The translations under genes and the position numbers were made by a program. Source: Streptomyces sp. NBC_01244 (lineage in GTDB: Bacteria; Actinomycetota; Actinomycetes; Streptomycetales; Streptomycetaceae). From it: a stretch of DNA of 64,000 nt. Where the stretch lies: NCBI RefSeq assembly GCF_035987325.1, contig NZ_CP108488.1:4588001-4652000 (forward strand), read 5' to 3'. How positions within the stretch are numbered: the stretch's first letter is position 1; every line of letters starts with the position of its first letter. Below, piece by piece: positions 62,987 through 64,000 of this stretch. A model generated the notes under the pieces. It had not been told where the DNA came from, did not search any database, and saw nothing but the letters and a program-made list of their open reading frames with translations.

Positions 62987-63997
62987 ATGGCTCGCAAGAA
63001 CCCAGACTGGAAACCTGAACTCCTGCACCAACACCGCGAGAAGTTCGGACTGACCCTGGAAGACGTGGGGGAAAAGCTGCGCGAGATTGCCGAGCGGCAT
63101 GGCTTCAACATCGCGGCCAACTTCCAGACCGTCTGGGGACACGAACGAGGATCGATATACCCGGGACCGCACTACCGTCGGGCTTATTGCCGCCTCTATC
63201 GTCGCAACGAAGCCCAACTGGGCTTCCGTGCAGCCCTGCCCGGAGAGGATGCCCCCGTGGATTCAATCCCGGTGGCCACGAACCGCACCTTGCCTGACCA
63301 GTCCGAGGCAGTCAGGCAAGCACTTGGCAGTATCCGCGCCGGCACTGCCGACGTGGACAGTGACGCCCTACGAGACCGAGTGGTCGACGCATGGCGTCAA
63401 CGCACGACAGGTGGCAGCAACGACGGTCCGTCCGTGGTCCTGGTGGGAGGTTTCGCAGGATCCGGCAAGTCCGAGTTCGCGAAGTTCCTCGGAGGCGTGA
63501 CCGGCTGGCCGATCCTAGACAAGGACTCACTGACGCGCCCACTCGTCGATCAGCTTCTGATCGCACTCGGTGGTGAGGCCCACGACCGGAGCTCGGCGCT
63601 GTACCGCGAGAAGGTGCGGCCGCTCGAATACCGGTGCCTCATGGAAGCGGCCTGGGACAACGTCGACTGCGGGATCTCGACAATCCTCGACGCGCCGTTC
63701 GTTGCCGAGTTCGCTCAGGCTGATTGGATGCAGCGTTTCCAGAACCGTTGCAGGTCCAAGCGGGTGTCCGTGGCGACAATTTGGGTCGAGTGCGACCCGG
63801 AGTCCATGCGGGAGTACATCGAGTTCCGGGGTGCTGCCCGCGACGCCTGGAAGATGGAGGCCTGGGACGAATACATCGCCACGGTGGACATGGAACTCCG
63901 TCCAAAGGGTCCCCACTTCGTAGTGGATAACCGGCTCGGCGCGGCCGTAGCCCTGGTCGATGAGGCCCGGGACGTATTGAGCGGAGCCGACCTGTGA
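62987..63997 (+). CDS. HTH protein fused to zeta-toxin-like P-loop kinase
   Basis: A 336-aa protein with a strong AGGAGGGG six bases before the ATG at 62987. Residues about 8-80 resemble an XRE-type HTH (HREKFGLTLEDVGEKLREIAERHGFNIAANFQTVWGHERG). After a linker, residues about 145-336 are a P-loop kinase of the AAA_33/zeta type. Walker A is GGFAGSGKSEFAK (154-166); also seen are ILDKDSLTRPL, a conserved YREKVRPLEYRCLMEAAWDN and ILDAPF, VECD and RGAARDAW. Such domains phosphorylate small molecules (nucleotides, sugars). The combination could be a regulator whose kinase domain senses or acts on a metabolite. It may alternatively be a toxin without a visible antitoxin. Confidence 0.8.
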   Translation: MARKNPDWKPELLHQHREKFGLTLEDVGEKLREIAERHGFNIAANFQTVWGHERGSIYPGPHYRRAYCRLYRRNEAQLGFRAALPGEDAPVDSIPVATNRTLPDQSEAVRQALGSIRAGTADVDSDALRDRVVDAWRQRTTGGSNDGPSVVLVGGFAGSGKSEFAKFLGGVTGWPILDKDSLTRPLVDQLLIALGGEAHDRSSALYREKVRPLEYRCLMEAAWDNVDCGISTILDAPFVAEFAQADWMQRFQNRCRSKRVSVATIWVECDPESMREYIEFRGAARDAWKMEAWDEYIATVDMELRPKGPHFVVDNRLGAAVALVDEARDVLSGADL

Positions 63998-64000
63998 CGC

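Larger units (their letters stand above)
49381..64000. mobile_element. Actinomycete integrative conjugative element (AICE), left part
   Basis: Starting at the 3' end of tRNA-Ser the order is int, xis, iterons, DUF3987, primase-polymerase, C5-methyltransferase, small spread-type genes, traB/ftsK, DUF2637, GGDEF, small membrane genes, gntR and an HTH-kinase gene. This is the modular layout of pSAM2-like AICEs: integration, replication, double-strand DNA transfer by a single FtsK-like pump, and a GntR-type Kor repressor. The right end (attR) is outside the window. Confidence 0.92.

Overview
The window is high-GC actinobacterial chromosome, almost certainly Streptomyces. The evidence is the GC-rich third positions, frequent GTG/TTG starts, a 68-aa BldC, an Lsr2-type nucleoid protein, and the block hrpA-bldC-vdh-DUF3073-purM-purF ... 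purL-purQ-purS-lsrL ... purC ... purD-dnaX-SRP RNA-tRNA-Ser. As far as I recall, this matches the S. coelicolor order around bldC and dnaX. Two unrelated integrative elements, each abutting a tRNA 3' end, bracket about 39 kb of conserved chromosome.

Left element (left edge to about 10,556; its far end is outside the window). It is mobilisable and sits against a tRNA-Lys gene. On the minus strand it carries a DUF3631-type ATPase, a DUF2637 membrane protein, MobC, a relaxase and a ParB-like protein cut by the window edge. A short excisionase-like gene, an XRE regulator and a tyrosine integrase lie at the right. A 570-bp non-coding stretch (4314-4885) with a diverged duplication, two perfect hairpins and repeated GACTCGT motifs is a candidate oriT, origin or ParB-binding locus. 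An orphan contractile-tail sheath gene sits between the integrase and the tRNA and is flanked by two copies of the integrase 3' end, so it looks like inserted cargo.

Core chromosome (about 10,557-49,380). It encodes a DEAD-box helicase with a repetitive RGG tail, a lipoprotein, paired FluC/CrcB channels, a zincin-like metallopeptidase, a tRNA-Glu/Asp/Phe cluster, a CcdA/DsbA redox pair, HrpA, a second tRNA-Asp, BldC, valine dehydrogenase and DUF3073. The de novo purine genes purM, purF, purL, purQ, purS, purC and purD are scattered through it. Interspersed are a Tat-exported sulfatase, a HIT-like protein, a META-domain lipoprotein, a mycothiol-dependent-isomerase-like protein, an Lsr2 paralogue, three tRNA-Gly genes, a DesK/NarL-type two-component system, an N,N-dimethylformamidase-beta-like protein, a degenerate M48-like membrane protein, dnaX and the small SRP RNA.

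Right element (about 49,381 to beyond 64,000). This is an actinomycete integrative conjugative element (AICE) in tRNA-Ser(GGA). Its modules are: integrase and excisionase; an iteron-rich non-coding region, a DUF3987 protein and a primase-polymerase (replication); an orphan C5-cytosine methyltransferase; a transfer operon of small membrane proteins, a TraB/FtsK DNA pump, an RRQRL-type zinc protein, a DUF2637 protein and a GGDEF protein; and a divergently read GntR (KorSA-like) repressor with a palindromic operator. The last gene is an HTH fused to a zeta-toxin-like P-loop kinase. The element also holds a duplicated leader hairpin, an rRNA-leader-like sequence ahead of the transfer operon, and CTAG-centred inverted repeats next to traB.

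The most notable points are the orphan sheath gene, the iteron and leader-RNA architecture of the AICE, the repeat region of the left element, the HTH-kinase fusion and the AICE-borne GGDEF protein. All functions are read from sequence and remembered family knowledge; no search was run.
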